Numbered from the stretch's first letter, positions 10,796-22,682 are shown. The stretch is DNA of 64,000 bases from Strigamia acuminata (GCA_949358305.1 OX442314.1:53763369-53827368); one strand, 5' to 3'. Notes: generated by a model from the letters alone, not told the origin. Made by a program: numbers and translations.

Positions 10796-10972
10796 CAGGG
10801 CCGGTGCAAAGGGTGAGGCGGTGAGGCGGTCGCCTCAGGTGGCATATTTCCAGGGGTGGCGTCTTTGGGCGCACAATCCAATTTCTTTCCATCAAAAAAA
10901 AAATTTTTTTACTGTTCAAAAGGGCGGCATATCCCTTGCTCGCCTCAGCTGGAAATATGTGCACCGGCCCTG
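10796..10972. mobile_element. 177-bp MITE, CAGGGCCGG ends, copy 1
   Basis: Terminal inverted repeats CAGGGCCGGTGC (10796-10807) and GCACCGGCCCTG (10961-10972) match 12 of 12. The interior repeats GGTGGCATATTTCC in one orientation and a complement-like GGAAATATGTG near the right end. The CAGGGCCGG end is common in hAT-type elements, but I find no matching 8-bp target duplication here. Confidence 0.7.
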
Positions 10973-11259
10973 ATACAGTCTGTATGATTCTCGTAAAAGC
11001 CAACTCAAATCCCAAAAACAACTCAAAGACTTTGTGTTTTTTAATTCTAGCTTGCCAAAAAGATGCCTCATTTTCCGTGTAATTATTTTCTCCTGACAGG
11101 TTTCTTCCAAATCGAATTTATAATTTTGGTTTGAAAGTGTAAACACACAAAATATTAATGTTAAGTTATAAAAACTGCAACAGCCACACAGAAGCAACAG
11201 CAGTATATCTATATTTCAGTAAACTTTTTGGCAGTTGGAATCTATGTTCCCACAATATG
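10973..11259. other. Intergenic, nothing recognised
   Basis: Short AT-rich spacer between the MITE and the duplicated block. No features seen. Confidence 0.5.
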
Positions 11260-11567
11260 TAGAGTATCTCATAATTCTGGGATCACAAACCAATACTCAC
11301 AGCAAATACAAACAACAACAAAGCTTCACTCAACTCACACTACCACATCTAAATAAACAAACCAAACATTCCTTTATTTCACTCCGGATGTACCTGTAGT
11401 TCTAAGTTTCGGCACGATACAGACTGTGTTCTTTTGCAATAGCTTAATCTTGTGATCGCTTAGCCAACTGAGTGTGAACTGCAGCACTACCACACTCCGC
11501 CCAATAGCCCCAAGGTCACCCCTCCTTGAAGAATTGGATTAATCAGTACGAAGAAGGAAGGAGCTGA
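11260..11567. repeat. Dispersed ~310-bp repeat, copy 1
   Basis: Direct copy of 13339-13649, with roughly 5% differences and a few indels by eye. It begins TAGAGTATCTCATAATTCTG and ends GAAGGAAGGAGCTGA. It may be a solo LTR or another short repeat: on the minus strand it contains AATAAAGG. The ends do not give a clean target duplication. Confidence 0.75.
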
Positions 11568-12562
11568 GTATTGCAGGGAGAGAAATGAGCGCTGGATCTC
11601 AACTGAGACAGACATGTGAAGTAAAGTCCTGAAGCTAGCAAGAGCAGTCGTGCTTTGTGCTAACTCTGCTCTCCTCCCTATTCACCACTGCAACGCTCAG
11701 TGGTGAAATGTCGGATCCACCACAGCTTCCATAAGCGATTGCATGGGCTGTACAGGTGAGTACAGCAGAATAGATATGTCCAACCGGCCACGTCATTCAT
11801 GGCGATCCCTCCCTGTCTGTGACAGATCAGTTGCTGGTGTGACGTGCCTTTGCCAACACGTGGGTAGACTGGAGACTCCAATCCCTAGACAACGATTAAA
11901 GGACAACAACCCAACAATCTGGAGTCCTTTTCTTATTTTATGTGAGAATGCGTCCCACCCCAGGTTACCATGGCTAAGACCATACCGTCACAATATTTTA
12001 ATTTTGGAATTAGGGGCCCATGAAATTCAAAGTCTTAAGGGGGCACTTCTTGTGCCAAGGTGGAAGGGAATACTACCTAGGTAGGGGAGCACAATACCAG
12101 TTTTTTTCTGCTTGCTGGCAACACACCCATGCTACACCGCTGGTTCTGATGGGTTTATTCTGGAACCTTTTAAAACACGTTCCTGTGCATCCGGGCAAAT
12201 GTCGTAACTTCGGTTGTTACGGCAATCCGAAAATAATACAACTGAGTCTTTCATTCAGAAAGAAAAACAGAATTTAAAACCATGTGATAATTACATTCTT
12301 TGTTGAAATACTGACTATTTTGATAGTATACTCTGTAGACAGTGGCATTCACATAAGTTTAAATGTTATTTTGCAAATCCACTGCATTTTTACTGTGATT
12401 TGATCCAGATTTGCAAAATTCAAATATGATTGAATATTTCTCCCATAATAACACAATGAATTAAATATAGACATGAAAAAATACTTACGGTTTTAAAGTC
12501 CACTCAGGTGAAAACGTGGCACTCGATCCACTCAAAAACACTGCATTGCAGCTATATTGATG
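11568..12562. other. Intergenic, nothing recognised
   Basis: Mixed-composition DNA without a recognisable gene. Short plus-strand frames at 11743-12084 and 12020-12277 show no family features. Confidence 0.5.
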
Positions 12563-12776
12563 TTTTGTGAAAGTTGACAAGTAATTACTATTTTAAAAAA
12601 TTCATGAGATTTCTGAGAATGGTAATCAGTGGTTCGTGAAAGTTGACAAGTGATTACTATTTTAAAAAATTTATGAGATTTCTGAGAATTGTAATGAGTG
12701 GTTCGTGAAAGTTGACAAGTAATTACTATTTTAAAAAATGTATGAGATTTCTGAGAATTGTAATGAGTGGTTCGTG
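12563..12776. repeat. 69-bp tandem repeat, three copies
   Basis: Units beginning GTTCGTGAAAGTTGACAAGT at 12632 and 12701, with a diverged first copy at 12563 and a partial fourth start at 12770. Because 69 is divisible by three, a minus-strand frame reads a repeated 23-residue peptide. I regard that as incidental. Confidence 0.85.
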
Positions 12777-12861
12777 ACTTTCCGTAGATATCATAAATGT
12801 GAAATTTCATTTTGTGAAGTAGCAAAATACTCAATTCCCCATCACATTCGATTGTACAATT

Positions 12862-13015
12862 CAGGGCTGGCGCGAGGGGTGGCATATTTCTAGGGGCAGC
12901 GTCTTTTGGCCGCACAATCCAATTTTTTTCCAACAATAAATTTTTTTTTTACTGTTCAAAAGGGCAGCATATGCCTTGCTCACCTCAGGTGGAAATATGT
13001 GTTGCACTGGCCCTG
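12862..13015. mobile_element. 154-bp MITE, CAGGGC ends, copy 2
   Basis: A diverged, shorter relative of the MITE at 10796. It shares GGCATATTTC, GGGGCAGCGTCTTTTGG, CGCACAATCC and the closing GGCCCTG. The left end CAGGGCTGGCGC has drifted from the right end, and no target duplication was found. Confidence 0.65.
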
Positions 13016-13338
13016 AGCCTGCCGAAAATAGTGAGGATGGGTCATCCTGTCAGAATGTTCTTGTGGGTGTGGCAGAAACCTTTCTGTCATGTCATTTAGT
13101 AACGTTGTAACCCAGCATTAATTAGGCGTATTGTAAATGTTTAGGATTTGACTGTGGTGTTATTGGCCTGAATTTCTTTGCTCGTATTTGCAAAATAGAC
13201 ATTTTGCTCCCCAGTGTATAATAAATGGTTGGGTTCCAGCCCTATCTCTGGCCGCTCTATTCTCATCGTATAGTTTCTGAGAGACAATGACTTCTTCACA
13301 TAGTTCCTCCAAAACATCAAGCACCTCTTCCCGCAACA

Positions 13339-13649
13339 TAGAGTATCTCATAATTCTGGGATCACAAACCAATACTCACAGCAAATTACAAACAACAACA
13401 AAACTTCACTCTCAACTCACACTACCACATCTAAATAAACAAACCAAACATTCCTTTATCTCACTCCGGATGTACCCGTAGTTCTAAGTTTTGGCACGGT
13501 ACAGACTGTGTCCCTTTGCAATAGCTTAATCTTGTGATCGCTTGGCCACCCGAGTGTGAACTGCGGCACTACCACACTCCGCCCAATAGCGCCAAGGTCA
13601 CCCCTCCTCGAAGAATTGGATTAACCAGTACGAAGAAGGAAGGAGCTGA
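13339..13649. repeat. Dispersed ~310-bp repeat, copy 2
   Basis: Second copy of the block at 11260-11567, same orientation. Both copies lie about 300 bp to the right of a CAGGGC-type MITE, but the spacers differ, so this is not one larger duplication. Confidence 0.75.
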
Positions 13650-13975
13650 CAAGGAGAGCACATGTATAAGACACTCACAGATTGTTGTCACATTAAACAA
13701 GAAGGATTGTTATATCATGCTGAATGAGACCCTAAAGTAATTTCATTCCATAAACAGCCAACAATGCAAACAATGAGCTGAAAGTTGGCACTATTTTGTC
13801 TGTGTATACATCCAATCTGAACAATCAGGCCTAGTGTATGAATACTGTAAACAACAGTTGCTAAGTAAAAAGTAGTTTCAAGATCCAAGTTGAATTTTAT
13901 CATTTGATATTTAATGATGTCATGACATCAGAACTTTGTTGACCAACATGACTGTCTTCATGAAGACAACAATAG
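13650..13975. other. Intergenic, nothing recognised
   Basis: AT-rich spacer, no features recognised. Confidence 0.5.
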
Positions 13976-13978
13976 TTT

Positions 13979-14056
13979 GTGTGGTGGTCCAGTGGTTAAG
14001 GCAATGGATTAGGAATCTTTCCACACAGGTTCAAATCCTGCTGTCTGTGAAAATTT
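13979..14056 (+). ncRNA. tRNA-Ser-like SINE head or tRNA pseudogene
   Basis: A-box TGGTCCAGTGG (13985-13995) and B-box GGTTCAAATCC (14028-14038) are spaced as in a tRNA and followed by a T-run, a possible pol III terminator. The D-arm and T-arm resemble tRNA-Ser, but the acceptor ends do not pair and the anticodon stem is mismatched. An aligned anticodon would read AGG. A SINE head or decayed tRNA is more likely than a working tRNA. Confidence 0.45.
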
Positions 14057-14750
14057 TTACTTTTATTTTTTAATTTTTTTTAGCACTAATTTTAATGTTT
14101 GCAATTTTATGTTTGTTTTTAGAAAATTTAAATTAATTAATTTTAATTTTTCAACAAACATGTGACTTGATCCGGATTTGCAAAACTCGAATATGATTGA
14201 ATATTTTTTAAACTAAAGTTCAAAAGGAACGAGAAGTGGGGGAAAATTGCAAGTGGCGCCATGTTTGGCCACTAGAGAGTCAAAACGGTGACCCAATATG
14301 TAAAAGGGTTGAGTTTTTGTATTTTGGGGGGTTTTATTTGCATATACTGGGTGTTCTAAAAGTCTGGTTCCCTCCAAATATTTCCTGAGAAATTGCATCT
14401 AGGCCAACTTTGATGAAGGGATCGTATAGAAAGTTGGGTGAGAGCAATCCAGTGATGTCATCAAATTTGACCTTGAAGGTTATTTTCAAGGTCATCCACT
14501 TATTAACTTTTAAACCGTTTAAGATACAGCAAAATTTCCAATTACAAAGTTGTAGAGCACCATCAAATTAGTACTATACAACTTATCTTAGTTATCTTAG
14601 TTTTTTTTAATAAAAAAAAACAAATCAGCAAATTGAAATTTTTAATTAAAAAGTTGTAGAGCACCATCAAATTAGTCTAACAATTAGCCAACAATTGGCG
14701 GTTCAACAAAGTTAATACCCTACTGCCTCATTTAAACGCCCGGGTTCATA
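14057..14750. other. Intergenic with a ~100-bp imperfect repeat
   Basis: Contains two copies of AAGTTGTAGAGCACCATCAA about 103 bp apart (near 14547 and 14650) and a GGGTGTTCTAAAAGTCTGG motif reminiscent of arthropod repeat families. No coding content. Confidence 0.5.
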
Positions 14751-14754
14751 TAGA

Positions 14755-17700
14755 CACCGGGCCCAAATAAACGCCGGGGGTTGGGCGGCGTTTGTTGCTC
14801 CGTGGGCCGCCCCGAACAGACTTTTTGCCCGGGAATGCCCTTCTCCACCCAAACAGCATTTTCCTGCAAAGGGAAATCAAACTGGACAATTTAGGGGCAT
14901 TCAACGCGGCAAAGGTCATGGAAAAGGCCAGCAAAAGGCCGCTGTCACCCAAATGAACGTTTTTGATGACACGCCAGTGTCATATTATTCCGCCGCAGTT
15001 TGGCTTCAACAGCAACCCCCTGTGCCGGCTTCCCATGTGTCTCATGCGAATTATGATTCGCAATGGTACGTCGACACAGGGGCGACGGACCATTTCTCCT
15101 TCAATAAGGACTGGTTCTCCGACTTCAAACCGTTGAGTGACTATAATGTGCAACAAGGAGAGGGGAAGTCGAAGATTGAAGGTGTTGGAAATGTGACTTT
15201 AGTGTCAATCCACGGCAGTCGCAAACGTGAACTTACACTTAAGAATGTGTTCTACGCGCCCAACTTCAGGAAGAACTTAATATCATTAGGTCGCACGGAT
15301 GAAGCTGGGGAAACGACCATTGTTAAGAATGGCAAAATGTTTATTTTTGATGACAAAATTGACAATCCTTCGATCACAGCGGATCGGACAAGTGACCGAA
15401 TGTATAAAGTCAATTGTGATGTTAAATCTGTAAACATTGCTGCACTACCTGCGCAACAGAGTGCAACAGTGGTATCTGGTCCACCTATAACGGGTGATGA
15501 AGTTGTAAATTCATTACTAACTCATGATAATTTTAAGATGGCATTAACACATAACTTGAGTAAGTCAGGGAAACCTGCACCTGTGATTGAGGGGCAAGCG
15601 ATTGTTGCGAATACCGCGCCAGCAAGCGTTAAGGACAATGCGCGAGCGAATATTACGAATAATGTTCAATCAAAGGTTTCCAATAATTCTCAAGCGAATT
15701 TGGTGTCCAAAGGGCCAACTAATAAGGCAAATGCGAACGTTTTAATGGTAAACAAAACTCAGAATGGGAATAATTCTACTGATGGAGTTAAAACTTTCAA
15801 CAAGAAAGATAAGGCTCAGCCCATGGACATTTGGCATTCCCGTTTAGGGCACTTAAATGCAAAAGGCATAGCGGGTCTGGAAAAGTCAACTGATGTTTTT
15901 GGGCTGAAACTCTCGAACAAAGAGTTGTCAACGTGTGATGCTTGTGCTAGGGCGAAGAGCACACGTGCCTGTTTTCCCCCGATGATTAGTATTACCACAA
16001 AGGGCATTTTAGAAATAGTGCACCTCGACGTGTGGGGCCCCGCTCCGGTTCGAACATTGGGTGGGGCACACTATTATCTCATTCTGGTCGATGATTTTTC
16101 CTGTTTTATGTGGATTATCATCATGAAAAAGAAAAGTGACGTTTTGGGACACTTCAAACAATGGCTTCTTGAGATTGAGAGAACCACCTCTAAGAAGGTG
16201 AAGTCCATTAAAACGGACAACGGTGGCGAATTTATATCCAAGCAATGGGACGACTATGTGTCTAAAATCGGGCTTAAATGTATGAGGACGAATGCATACA
16301 GCCCGGAAATGAATTCGGTCGCGGAACGGGCGAACCGGACCATTGTTAATGGGATTCGAGCATTTCTTTTTGAAAACAAATTTCCCCCTTCATTATGGGC
16401 TGAGCTTGCCGTTTCTGTTGTGTATCTTAAGAATCGGTTTCCACACGTGGGGATTGGCGGGAAGACACCATATAACGTGTTTTATGGCAAGAAACTGTCC
16501 ATGCGCCATGTCAAATGCATTGGCTCGTTGGTTTATGTCCACATCCCATCTCAAACTCTGATTGGGAAATTACAGGAAAAGGCATGGGCAGGGGCATTAG
16601 TGGGTTACGCGTCGTCCACACGTGGTTACCGGATCTGGGATCCGAACCGAAGACAGGTTTTTCTCTCGAAACACGTGAAAATTTTCGAGAATAATTTTTG
16701 GTATGAACGTAAAACGGCTGCTAAAGGCTCTTTACCTCGTCTTGACGACGATTTTGACATTTTGAGCAGGAGTTCATTTAACGAGTCTTCTTCTGATGAC
16801 GACAGTGTTGTTGGGGACCCGATTCTGGAGGAAATTCCAGAGCCAGTTCTGGAAACAGCTCCCGAAATACAGGAGATTCCGGTCCCAGTAACGAAACCCA
16901 AGAACCCTATTCCACCCCCTATCCCACCTAGAACCCCACAACCTTTCAGGCCTGCTATTAAACAAGCGGTTGACCAACCTACGTTTGTGCCTCTTGAGGA
17001 CAATCAGGTGATGGGTGGAGCACAAGGAAATGCTGGGGATGATCCAGTTGAAGGAATTGGTGGGGCAAAGGGGGATGATGGGAATTTCTTCAATGTCTAT
17101 CCCGATGGCGATGACGATGGGGAACTCCCTCCTATGGTACAGACGCGACGTGGTTTGTCAAGGGGAAAGAAAGAGAGCGTGATGTTACACCCAGAGTTGC
17201 TGCCACTTGACATGTTGGAATGGGAACGCAGGGCAACCGTTGGCAAAGGCGGAGCGACGGCTGGGCAAATTGATGTTGAATACATCACGTCCTTGAAAGA
17301 CAAAATTAGGAGTCGCGTTGATATCGCACGTTGGTGCGAAGAAGAAGGGTACGCATACGATGCGTCCTTATTTGATTTCAAAACCTTAGAAGGGGACGGT
17401 GAACCGTTAGGGTTTGCAGGTTTCTGTGCCGTCGAGCCAGAAACCTACGAAGAAGCCATGCACCACATCAAGCGTCCTGATTGGATTAAAGCTATGAGGG
17501 AGGAAATTGATGTGTTCGATGACAGAACGGTTTACAAGGAAGTTGACAAATCAACTTTAGATGAGGGTACGACTCTCTTGGGATCAAAATGGATCTACAA
17601 GATGAAACGAGACCACACTGGTGTCATCCAACGCTATCGAGCCCGCCTGGTCGCGCAGGGCTTTAAACAGAAGCCCGGGATTGACTTTACGGAGGTCTTC

Positions 17701-18971
17701 TCCCCGTAGTCAATTTTGTGCTAGTTATGGTGTTCTTCTGTACCTTAGTAGTTCTCAAGGGATGGCAGGATGTCCACCTGGATATCAAGGCCGCGTACCT
17801 GTACGGGGACCTTGATAAGGTGCAGTACATGGAGATTCCCAAGGGATATCGTACCGCTAACAACCAGCACAAATGCTGGATGCTTTTGAAAGCCCTTTAT
17901 GGGCTACATCAGTCCCGTCGTATGTGGTACATACGACTACTTGAACTGGGCTTCCAACCGTTCTTGGGTTTAAACTGCGTCTATACCCTCGACAATGACG
18001 CTGTAATCATCTTTTATGTGGATGACATTGTTCTCTTCTCAAAAGATGATTATGTGGAGGAATGCGTTTTGAGATGGTTGCGAGAATCGTTCGAAGTTGT
18101 GAGTTTGGGACCCGTAACTCTTCTTTTGGGGATCGAATTCGATAGATCCGGGGGTATGATTCGGATCCATCAACGGAAATATATCGAAAAGCTTTGTAAG
18201 CTTTATGGGATTGACTCTTGTCACCGGGTGAAAGTTCCAGTTACACTAGGAACCATGATTCAACGTGTGAGGACCGGGGAGAGAATTGACACCTCTTTCC
18301 CGTATAAATCATTGGTCGGGAGTCTGTTGTTCATCGCCAGCCGAACCAGACCCGACATATTGTTTTCGGTGATTGTGCTTTCCCAGTACAATGAGACGCA
18401 TTCGACGTGCCACGTCAAAATGCTGCTTCAAGTCTTGCGATACTTGGCAGCAACATCCAATTATTCAATCAACCTATCGAATTGCATGAACGAGAATTTG
18501 ACAGTTTATACCGACGCGTCGTTTGCCCTTGATCAGGACAAGAGACGAAGCTTTGGAGGACATATTGTCTACATGGGTGGCATTCCGATTTCATGGAATT
18601 GCCACAAACAGTCAATGATGTCCCTGTCGATCATGAAGAGCGAGTTCTTGGCTGTGGTCGATGGGGTGAAGGACGTGATTTGGCTTGAGCGCCTTTACGA
18701 CGCTGACATTATGTATTGCGTCGAGCAAAACATCCCATGCGTTTATGCGGATAGCATGCCCGCTATCCAATATTGTAAGAACAGAATAGAAAATAGAGCC
18801 AATAAGCATATTGACGTAAAACTCCACTTCGTTAGAGATTGGTACGAAAAGGGCACCTTCTTAATTAAACATGTTTCCGGAAAATTAAATGTGGCTGATC
18901 TTCTGACGAAATGGTTAGCGAAATCCAGGTTAAGCGCGTTATGTGAGTACGTTTTCGTGGTGGATAAATAG
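14755..18971 (+). pseudogene. pol: Element F: 5'-truncated, frameshifted copia Gag-Pol
   Basis: The frame starts inside the nucleocapsid region (FAREC remnant of a zinc knuckle, then a Gly/Lys/Gln-rich basic tail); LTR, leader and most of gag are lost. Domains in order: protease (WYVDTGATDHFS, near 15065); GAG-pre-integrase (WHSRLGHLNAKGI, CDACARAKS); integrase core with DVWGP, IKTDNGGEF and NSVAERANR; reverse transcriptase with FYVDDIVLF (near 18015); RNase H with YTDASFALD (near 18510) and a DLLTKWL C-terminus. A single-base deletion at about 17705, just after FTEVFSP, creates TAG and splits RT; the frame resumes at once. The copy is dead but only lightly decayed. Confidence 0.9.
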
Positions 18972-18988
18972 CCGAACAAAGGGGGATT

Positions 18989-19437
18989 TGTTGTGTTAAT
19001 GTTTGGCTGTTAATCTCACCGTGTGCGCGTGATGGTTTGATTGCATTCTGCGGTTAGATGCAATCGGTGTGCCGTCATGTTTCTGTGCTATGTTGTAGTC
19101 GATTGATCCCGATTTTTAAGCCCATTGCTTGTTCCGCAATCGACTGCATTATTACGTGGCGGCACACATTTAGTCGTCTGCTCGAAAGAGCTTTTATTGT
19201 TTGGTGTTTACATATGACTTATTGATTACTTATGCCTTGTTTAATTCATGTAAAGAATGAATCATTGTCTGAACCCAATGATTCGTTCTGCCTTTTATTG
19301 TTTTTGTGATATCGAGGGCAATTAGCCTCGAACCGTGTGTTTATACTATACCTTTTGTAATAAAGAAAGATGGCGGACGCTTGTCCGGATTCTCCGCCGA
19401 CCTTAAACCGACGTTTGGATTATTTCCAGTGCACACA
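18989..19437 (+). repeat. Element F 3' LTR (right edge tentative)
   Basis: Starts TGTTGTGTTAATG directly after the polypurine tract AAAGGGGGATT, 17 bp past the stop. A poly(A) signal AATAAAG lies near 19359. I put the end at GTGCACACA (19437) because it mirrors the TGTTGTG start; there is no second LTR to confirm it. Confidence 0.5.
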
Positions 19438-19454
19438 GGCCTGTGACAGCCTTT

Positions 19455-19503
19455 CAAGTGGCTCATACCACAAGTTAGCGACAGAGAGAGTAGAGCGCGA
19501 CAC
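19455..19503 (+). repeat. Fragment matching the end of element D's LTR
   Basis: 49 bp that match the last ~49 bp of the element D LTR (9115-9163) with about six differences (shared AGTTAGCGACAGA and GAGCGCGACA). It joins WDR33-like sequence with no spacer at 19504. Confidence 0.6.
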
Positions 19504-20239
19504 ATTTTATCGCCGGGCGAATTCCTCGTCCAGAACTTACTCGAGTGATCGTTCGACCCGGAGCACAAGATATGTCCGACCGGATGCCATGCCAGCGACC
19601 ACCGCTGGAAGTCCCAAATGCGGAGCGTCCCGTCGTCCGAGCACGACGCGAATTTCGTGTCGTTCGGACAGAAACTGAGCCTCCGCAACACCTCCTTGTG
19701 CGCCTGGAACATCTTGACGTTGTTCATGTTGGTCTGCCAGTATTTGACGTATCCGGCGTGGTCGCCCGTCACCATCCACGTGTCGTTGTGGCTCCAGACC
19801 ATGGCGCGCACGGGCGCGTCGTGCGCTTGGAGGATCGTTTCGAAGTTGAAGGTTAGGCCGTTCCAAAGGGTGAACTCGCCGCTGGACGCGCCGGTAACCA
19901 GGCGGCGGTTTTCGGGAGTCCAGGCGACGCAGTTGATGGGGCAGCGCGTTTTGTTGGTGGCGGCGCAGACGAATTTGGTCGTGACGGAGTTGGTTGGGTT
20001 GTGGGTCAGGTGCAATGGGGAGACGAAGTTTGGGTGGTAGGAAGTGTTGGGTTGGATGGAGCGCTGGTCGCGGTAGTCGCGCTGCCACACGCGGGCGAAG
20101 AGTTGGTTGATTACGGAGGAGTTGTAGTCGACGGTTTTTTGTACGACGGCTTTGCGAATTCTGTGGTTTGCGCGGAGAAGTTTGGTGCGAAGCGAGGTTG
20201 GGTTGGCGGAGGGGTTTGCATCTTGGAGGGATTTGTGTT
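19504..20239 (-). pseudogene. WDR33: WDR33 retrocopy with internal deletion
   Basis: The minus-strand frame matches WDR33, the WD40 subunit of the cleavage and polyadenylation complex that binds the AAUAAA signal in the nucleus. Visible landmarks: [18 protein letters not shown], the near-invariant [20 protein letters not shown], then [38 protein letters not shown] in two stretches, and [12 protein letters not shown]. After DFQR the frame jumps to [19 protein letters not shown] and ends at [11 protein letters not shown]. Roughly a hundred residues of middle WD repeats are missing in frame. There is no intron, no in-frame start ATG near the N-terminus, and homology stops at an LTR fragment. This points to a chimeric retrocopy rather than the working gene. 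Confidence 0.85.
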
Positions 20240-20433
20240 TTCAAGGATTAGCGGATGGTATTTATATTTAAAGTATTGAGCGTGTGTTTGGCGTTTTGGA
20301 AAACGTACATGTGACGTAACGTTGAAAAACCAAAATCAAAATCTGTGAGGCGTGTGGTACGGGGTTCACAGCTCGGTAAACACAGGTGTCTTCTGAATAT
20401 AGAAACAATCTCGATGTTTTCCCTAATCGATCG
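20240..20433. other. Spacer between WDR33 copy and foldback element
   Basis: No features apart from the 9-bp target duplication AATCGATCG at 20425-20433. Confidence 0.6.
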
Positions 20434-21090
20434 GGCGGGGACCAAATTGGCGACGGCCAAATTTGCGATTGCAAATTGGCGACGGTGTAAATTGGCGACG
20501 GCCAAATCGGAGATTGCAAATTGGCGATCGCCGAACCCATTAAATGGGAACGGCGTTCCCAAATGGGCGATGGGTCAAATTGGCGATGGGTCAAATTGGC
20601 GATGGGTCAAATTGGCGATTGCGAGAAAACGCGAGAAAACACGAGAATTTCATACGAGAATCTCGTGTCTTCTCTCGTTTTCTAATAACAATGTAAAAAA
20701 TGTTTTTTTTATATTTTCAGGAAACCAAAGCTTTTAGAACAAACTTTTTCCCATTTTTTTCCCATTTATTTTGTAAAAAAAGAATAAAAAAACTTCATTT
20801 TTAGCCTAAATAAAGTTGTTTTTATTTTTATATGCATTTTAATTTTTTTTTAAACGTTAATTGGCATTATAAAGTGTGTACACACTGGCCTGAACGTTAA
20901 TTGGCATTATAAAGTGTGTACACACTGGCCTGATAAAACAATGGAAAAAACACGCCGGCAGGCTGCTTACTCGGTGCTTCACTGCAGCACGTCAACGCCA
21001 TTTTTTTTTTGGTTTTTCACCGTTTTGCATGGTTTTCAACTGGTTTTAACTAGTTTTAATTATTTTTTTTATGATTTCTTAGGAATCTCG
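20434..21090 (+). repeat. Foldback left arm
   Basis: The outer ~200 bp are tandem AAATTGGCGATGGGTC units. Inner landmarks are CACGAGAATCTCGTG (itself palindromic), TTTAGCCTAAATAAAGTTG and GCACGTCAACGCCATTTTTT, each recurring inverted in the right arm. Confidence 0.75.
20853..20932. repeat. 40-bp tandem duplication in foldback arm
   Basis: Two adjacent copies of a unit beginning AACGTTAATTGGCATTATAA and ending ACACACTGGCCTG. The opposite arm has only one copy, so this arose after arm formation. Confidence 0.8.
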
Positions 21091-21307
21091 ATTAACACTG
21101 AAAACACTCGTAAAAAATTGTAAGAAACACTATTAAAACAGAAAAAACACGTAAAAGATGATAAAACACGTATTAAAACCGAAAAAAATATTAAAAACTA
21201 TGAAAAACTGATTAAAACTTAAAAAAACCCTGAAAAAATCACCAAAAAACTAAAAAAAACTGGAAAAAAAACATTAAAAACCGTGAAAAACGGTTTAAAA
21301 ATGAAAA

Positions 21308-21718
21308 AAACCCTAAGAAATCATAAAAAAATGATTAAAACGAGTTAAAACCAGTTGAAAACCGTGAAAAACGGTGAAAAACCAAAAAAAAATGGCGTTG
21401 ATGTGCTGCAGTGAAGCACCGGTTAAATGCGCTAAGCAGCCTGCCGGCGCGCATTTAGTAATATATACGCTGTTTTGGGCGGTGTTTTTTCCATTTTTCA
21501 TCAGGCCAGTGTGTGCACACTTTATTGCCAATTAACGTCAAAAAAAAAATTAAATCAATATCAAAATAAAAACAACTTTATTTAGGCTAAAATGAAGTTT
21601 TTTTATTCCTTATTTACAAAATAAATGGGAAAAAATGGGAAAAAGTTTGTTCTAGAAGCTCTGGTTTCCTTCTGAAAATATAAAACATGTGATAAAAAAC
21701 ATTTTTTACATTGTTATT
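21308..21718 (-). repeat. Foldback right arm, inner part
   Basis: Reverse complement of the inner left arm (about 20690-21090) with small indels. It includes an extra stretch around 21420-21480 not present on the left. It ends at the element A insertion site. Confidence 0.75.
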
Positions 21719-22680
21719 TGTGGTGATCTCAAAATATTCACCAACTTAGAAGATAAAATTAATTGTCTTCTAATTAATTTGACTGTGGCACACGCCAAGT
21801 CAGATCATGTGACCGAGGGGAGAAATCCTCTCTAGGCACATATCACCCCAGGTTGTCCGGGGTGAAAACGGTTATTAGCCGTTATGGTGCAATATGGTGT
21901 AATAACCACTAGTTGCACCCATTTGAGCTAAGTGCGCAGGTTTTCTGCGCAATATTGAAGCGTGCTGGGCTCGCGTCTTGGCTCAAATCGGGACTCTGAA
22001 AAATACAACAACAACCTCAACATCACTGCAATATTTGCTCCGACAATACGTATTGATAGAGGACCGTTGTAACTCAGTTTCATCTGCTATCTTTGTGTCA
22101 CCCAAAGCACAAAGCCAGCAATTCAGCTTGAATTAGCCGTCGCTAATTCCAGCTATCGAGAAGTAGAAGTTTCCTGATCCAAGTGAACCATCGCCATCGT
22201 TGCCGCGCGAACGGCAACCATCGCCATCGTACCTGGACCAGACGCCTACAGCCGTCAACCACCGCCGCCGAGCCGTCGCACGAGCCGTAGAAGGAGCCCA
22301 CGAGAACCATCGTCTTCGACCATCGTTCGTGAGTTCAGTGAACGAAGACAAGTTGCCTTCGCCCAACAACTGTGTGTTGTTTAAGCGCCATTTTAGCGCT
22401 TTGTAGCTTGCAACAGTCGTTGCAAGCCCTTCCATTGTTCCCGCTCATTTATTCTTGCGACTTGTCGCATTCTGTGATATTTCTAATCATTTTCTATATA
22501 TATTGTAATTTAAAGAATAAATATTTGTGTGATTTTTATTACCATATTAAATTGTGCCTTTATTTCCATAAACTTAACCCTAGACAAGTTTCAGCCGCGA
22601 TATAAGTCTTGTAAAGCATTCACCTGCGGTTTCTGCTTAATTTATTAGAAATTAAGTGGATAAAAACCCGGATCGCAGCA
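21719..22680 (+). repeat. Element A 5' LTR
   Basis: 962 bp from TGTGGTGATCTC to GATCGCAGCA. A TATATATA tract lies near 22496 and AATAAATATTTG near 22514 (poly(A) signal candidate). Confidence 0.93.
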
Positions 22681-22682
22681 CG

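Noticed and set aside
10796-10972. 8-bp target duplication around the CAGGGCCGG MITE
   Set aside because: The flanking octamers (TTCATATT and ATACAGTC) do not match.
12532-12936. Minus frame with a 23-residue repeated peptide
   Set aside because: Produced by the 69-bp tandem repeat and the adjacent MITE; no start or domain support.
13160-13372. Small minus-strand ORF (70 codons) with a helical, Glu-rich stretch
   Set aside because: No family recognised, and its start lies within a dispersed repeat; insufficient support.
13979-14056. Functional tRNA gene
   Set aside because: Acceptor and anticodon stems do not pair.
19537-20244. Second long minus frame over the WDR33 copy (Arg/Pro-rich)
   Set aside because: It is the shifted frame of GC-rich WDR33 sequence; the WD40 match is in the other frame.
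22133-22435. 100-codon minus frame in the element A LTR, repeated at 58506-58808
   Set aside because: It is duplicated only because the LTR is; no motif, and antisense to the element.
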